Of a stretch of DNA of 18,031 nucleotides, positions 16,363 to 18,031 are shown one piece after another; the first letter of the stretch is position 1, and the number at the start of each line of letters is the position of its first letter. Under the pieces are notes generated by a model. The model saw only the letters and a program-made list of their open reading frames with translations. It searched no databases and was not told the origin of the DNA. Source of the DNA: Oscillospiraceae bacterium (GTDB taxonomy: Bacteria > Bacillota > Clostridia > Oscillospirales > Oscillospiraceae). The stretch lies in contig JAAZCZ010000017.1 in NCBI GenBank assembly GCA_012513005.1, forward strand, positions 1-18,031, written 5' to 3'. Both the position numbers and the translations under genes were made by a program.

Positions 16363-16940
16363 AATTATATCTGGCAAGACATGGGGAATCAGAAGGAAAC
16401 CTAAGAGACATTTTCTACGGACATCTCGATTTGCCGCTCACGGAAAAGGGCAAGCAGGACGCTAAAATTGTGGGCGAAAAGCTGTCTGATATAGAGATAG
16501 CACACTGCTACACAAGCCCACTTTGCAGAGCGTCGGAAACAGCAGAGATTGCCTTAGCAGGCAGGGATGTTCCGATAACTGTCTGCGATGACTTTATAGA
16601 ACAGCACATGGGCGAATACGAGGGCATACCCTTTGAAGCCCTGTATGCAAAAATGGGCGATGAGATATTCGAGATGCTGCGCAAGTGGCCGGATGTTATT
16701 TTGCCCGGCGGCGAGACATTTTTTGATGTTAAGTGCCGTGTTGAAAACAGCATAGGAGAAATAGTAAAAAAAGGCGAGGATAGCCTAATTGTTGCGCACT
16801 TTGGCTCGCTCTCTGCTATTTTCTCCTGCCTGCTCGCTCTGCCTAATGCCGTTACCGGCGTATTTTCCTTTGACCACGGCTGCATAAGTTGCATTGAAAT
16901 AGACGAAAAGTGGACAAGACTTTTGTTTTTTAACAGGTAA
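16359..16940 (+). CDS. Histidine phosphatase family protein
   Basis: 193 residues of the phosphoglycerate mutase-like/CobC branch. The phospho-acceptor is in LARHGES (R7, H8), followed by TSPLCRASETAEI (R57), EQHMGEYEG (E81) and VAHFGSL (H147). All four catalytic residues are present, although the usual HGG after the second His reads HFG. The small size suits a phosphatase such as alpha-ribazole phosphatase rather than glycolytic mutase; without cobalamin genes nearby the substrate is open. A GGAGGAGG site precedes the ATG, and the start overlaps the cinA stop by four bases. Confidence 0.88.
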   Translation: MKLYLARHGESEGNLRDIFYGHLDLPLTEKGKQDAKIVGEKLSDIEIAHCYTSPLCRASETAEIALAGRDVPITVCDDFIEQHMGEYEGIPFEALYAKMGDEIFEMLRKWPDVILPGGETFFDVKCRVENSIGEIVKKGEDSLIVAHFGSLSAIFSCLLALPNAVTGVFSFDHGCISCIEIDEKWTRLLFFNR

Positions 16941-16971
16941 AGCTAAGTAATAAAGAAAAGGAGCAAAGCGT

Positions 16972-17538
16972 ATGAAAAACAGACTGACTATGATATGCCT
17001 TATTCTCTCGCTGCTGCTTGTGATTGCGGCAGCCTCTGCCTGCGGCGCAGGGAGCACGGCACCGGGAACAAAAGAGCCACCTGCCACAGAAAAGCCGATA
17101 AGTGAAACAGAAACTCCGAAAACCGATATGCAGCAGACAAAAGCATCAAATTCACCGATACCGGAAGCAGGGCGCATAATAATACTTGAAGAAGACACTG
17201 CTGCAGATAAGTACAAAGAATACATTGAGTTTACAGCAGATGAATCTGAATTTAAGACAAAGATATTTTTAGTAGCAGAAGGCACGGTGCGCGACTTTAA
17301 GTTTTTATCTGTAGCTATAGAGGGCGCAGATGAAGGCGGCAAGATAGAATATACGGCAAAAACTCTCTATGAGCAGGAATTATTGACAGAAGAAAAACCA
17401 CTGCTTGTTACTATGACATTCTTTGGAGACCTGCCGTCATACGGCATATCCTATACCGGGCAAAACGGCGAAACAAAGGTGTTTGCGATTGAGCAAAGCG
17501 GCAAAGACGGCTCTGTATTGCTAACAGAGCTTAAATGA
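16972..17538 (+). CDS. Predicted lipoprotein of unknown function
   Basis: 188 residues. The N terminus is a lipoprotein signal (K2, R4, a hydrophobic run to A21, then ASAC with acceptor C24). A Thr/Pro/Lys-rich linker (about residues 28-65) leads to a predicted beta-rich domain from about residue 70 to the end, with no recognised family. AAGGAG lies 8 bases before the ATG. It follows the phosphatase gene by 31 bases with no terminator, so co-transcription is possible. Its TGA stop (17536-17538) lies within the first bases of the Cna_B remnant read in another frame, so the natural C terminus may have been cut by that junction. Confidence 0.75.
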   Translation: MKNRLTMICLILSLLLVIAAASACGAGSTAPGTKEPPATEKPISETETPKTDMQQTKASNSPIPEAGRIIILEEDTAADKYKEYIEFTADESEFKTKIFLVAEGTVRDFKFLSVAIEGADEGGKIEYTAKTLYEQELLTEEKPLLVTMTFFGDLPSYGISYTGQNGETKVFAIEQSGKDGSVLLTELK

Positions 17539-18013
17539 CGGCAAAAGACCTTCGTCTATAAGTGTAGTGTTGCTAAAAGACGGGGCAGAATACTGAGAGC
17601 CCGCAATATTAAACGAGGCAAACAGCTGGACCTACACTTGGAATAATTTACAGATGAAAGAGGGCGATACCTATATTGATTACTCTGTTAAAGAACTTCC
17701 GATAGACAGCTATGAGGGTAGCATTAAAACAGCATATCTTCCCGCAGAGGAGGGCTCAGAGCAGGTAGAGGATGAGAGTACAGAACGGGCGTATGTAATA
17801 ACTAACAAGTATATAAAACCCGCAGACCCGTCACCGACTCCAAGCCCCACACCCACACCGTCTCCGACTCCCAAACCCGGAATTCTTCCCAAGGCGGGAG
17901 ACAGCAGCAAAATACCATATTACTCAGCTTTAATACTGCTTTCAGTACTTATGATTTCGACTGCGACATTTAGCTTTGTTAAAAGCAAAAAGAAGAAAAA
18001 AGGCAAGCATTAA
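17533..18013 (+). pseudogene. C-terminal remnant of a Cna_B-domain, sortase-anchored surface protein
   Basis: In the frame starting near 17533 the sequence reads NDGKRPSSISVVLLKDGAEY, a TGA at 17594-17596, then EPAILNEANSWTYTWNNLQ and TYIDYSVKE...AYVITNKY. That is most of one Cna_B domain; family members usually have Gly at the TGA position, so GGA to TGA is a likely change. A Pro/Thr/Ser repeat (17822-17879) follows, then a sorting signal: LPKAG (17885-17899) instead of LPXTG, a hydrophobic segment, and a Lys-rich tail ending at 18013. The 5' part of the gene is absent. An ATG at 17654 could restart, but has no ribosome binding site and no signal peptide. Likely non-functional, or a fragment left by a deletion. 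Confidence 0.75.
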
Positions 18014-18031
18014 TAATTTATATAAGCACAA

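Noticed and set aside
16785..17342. 185-codon open frame on the minus strand
   Set aside because: It lies antisense to the phosphatase and lipoprotein genes, both of which have ribosome sites and family or signal features; the antisense product has none.
17594..17596. TGA recoded as glycine
   Set aside because: Nudix, thiI, cinA and the lipoprotein gene end in TGA, and recoding would make them run on; a nonsense mutation is simpler.

Overview
The window looks like a chromosomal stretch from a Gram-positive member of the Bacillota, most likely an uncultured Clostridia-type bacterium. The signs are strong AAGGAG/GGAGG ribosome binding sites, occasional TTG starts, a PheB-type ACT protein, a PepV-family dipeptidase, a DUF308 membrane protein, a lipobox lipoprotein and the remnant of a Cna_B/sortase-anchored surface protein. 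Most of it is ordinary metabolism in compact operons. No tRNA, rRNA, CRISPR array or intact mobile element was seen.

Layout. At 1-948 is the 3' part of a UxaA-family (altronate/galactarate dehydratase) gene, closed by a strong hairpin at 977-1009. A minus-strand operon follows (4620 down to 1041): an ACT-domain regulator, homoserine dehydrogenase (hom), aspartate kinase, and a ribbon-helix-helix-like protein of unknown role. It is driven from a divergent intergenic region (4621-4921) that also carries a plus-strand promoter. That second promoter serves a Nudix ADP-sugar pyrophosphatase, an MtaD-like MTA/SAH deaminase and a PepV-like dipeptidase (4922-8199), then a six-TM DUF308 protein with Lys-rich and Ala/Pro-rich tails and a small cupin (8241-9547), ended by a terminator. 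A monocistronic NADP-type glutamate dehydrogenase (9741-11087) follows with its own promoter and a very strong terminator.

From about 11150 to 13850 the sequence changes character. It holds an orphan small minus-strand ORF and an A+T-rich, broken gene for a PD-(D/E)XK nuclease plus DUF2075 helicase fusion. That gene has an in-frame TAA and a one-base frameshift in an A-run. This is the most accessory-looking part of the window and probably a decayed acquired gene.

A strong promoter (13859-13887) then restarts housekeeping functions: thiI, cinA and a histidine-phosphatase gene, translationally coupled by overlaps, followed by a lipoprotein gene. Fused to the 3' end of the lipoprotein gene is the C-terminal remnant of a Cna_B surface protein, with a nonsense codon and a non-canonical LPKAG sorting motif.

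I did not find convincing evidence of a new biological system. The items most worth a second look are the decaying nuclease-helicase, the Cna_B remnant at the lipoprotein 3' end, and the RHH-like gene at the end of the aspartate-pathway operon.
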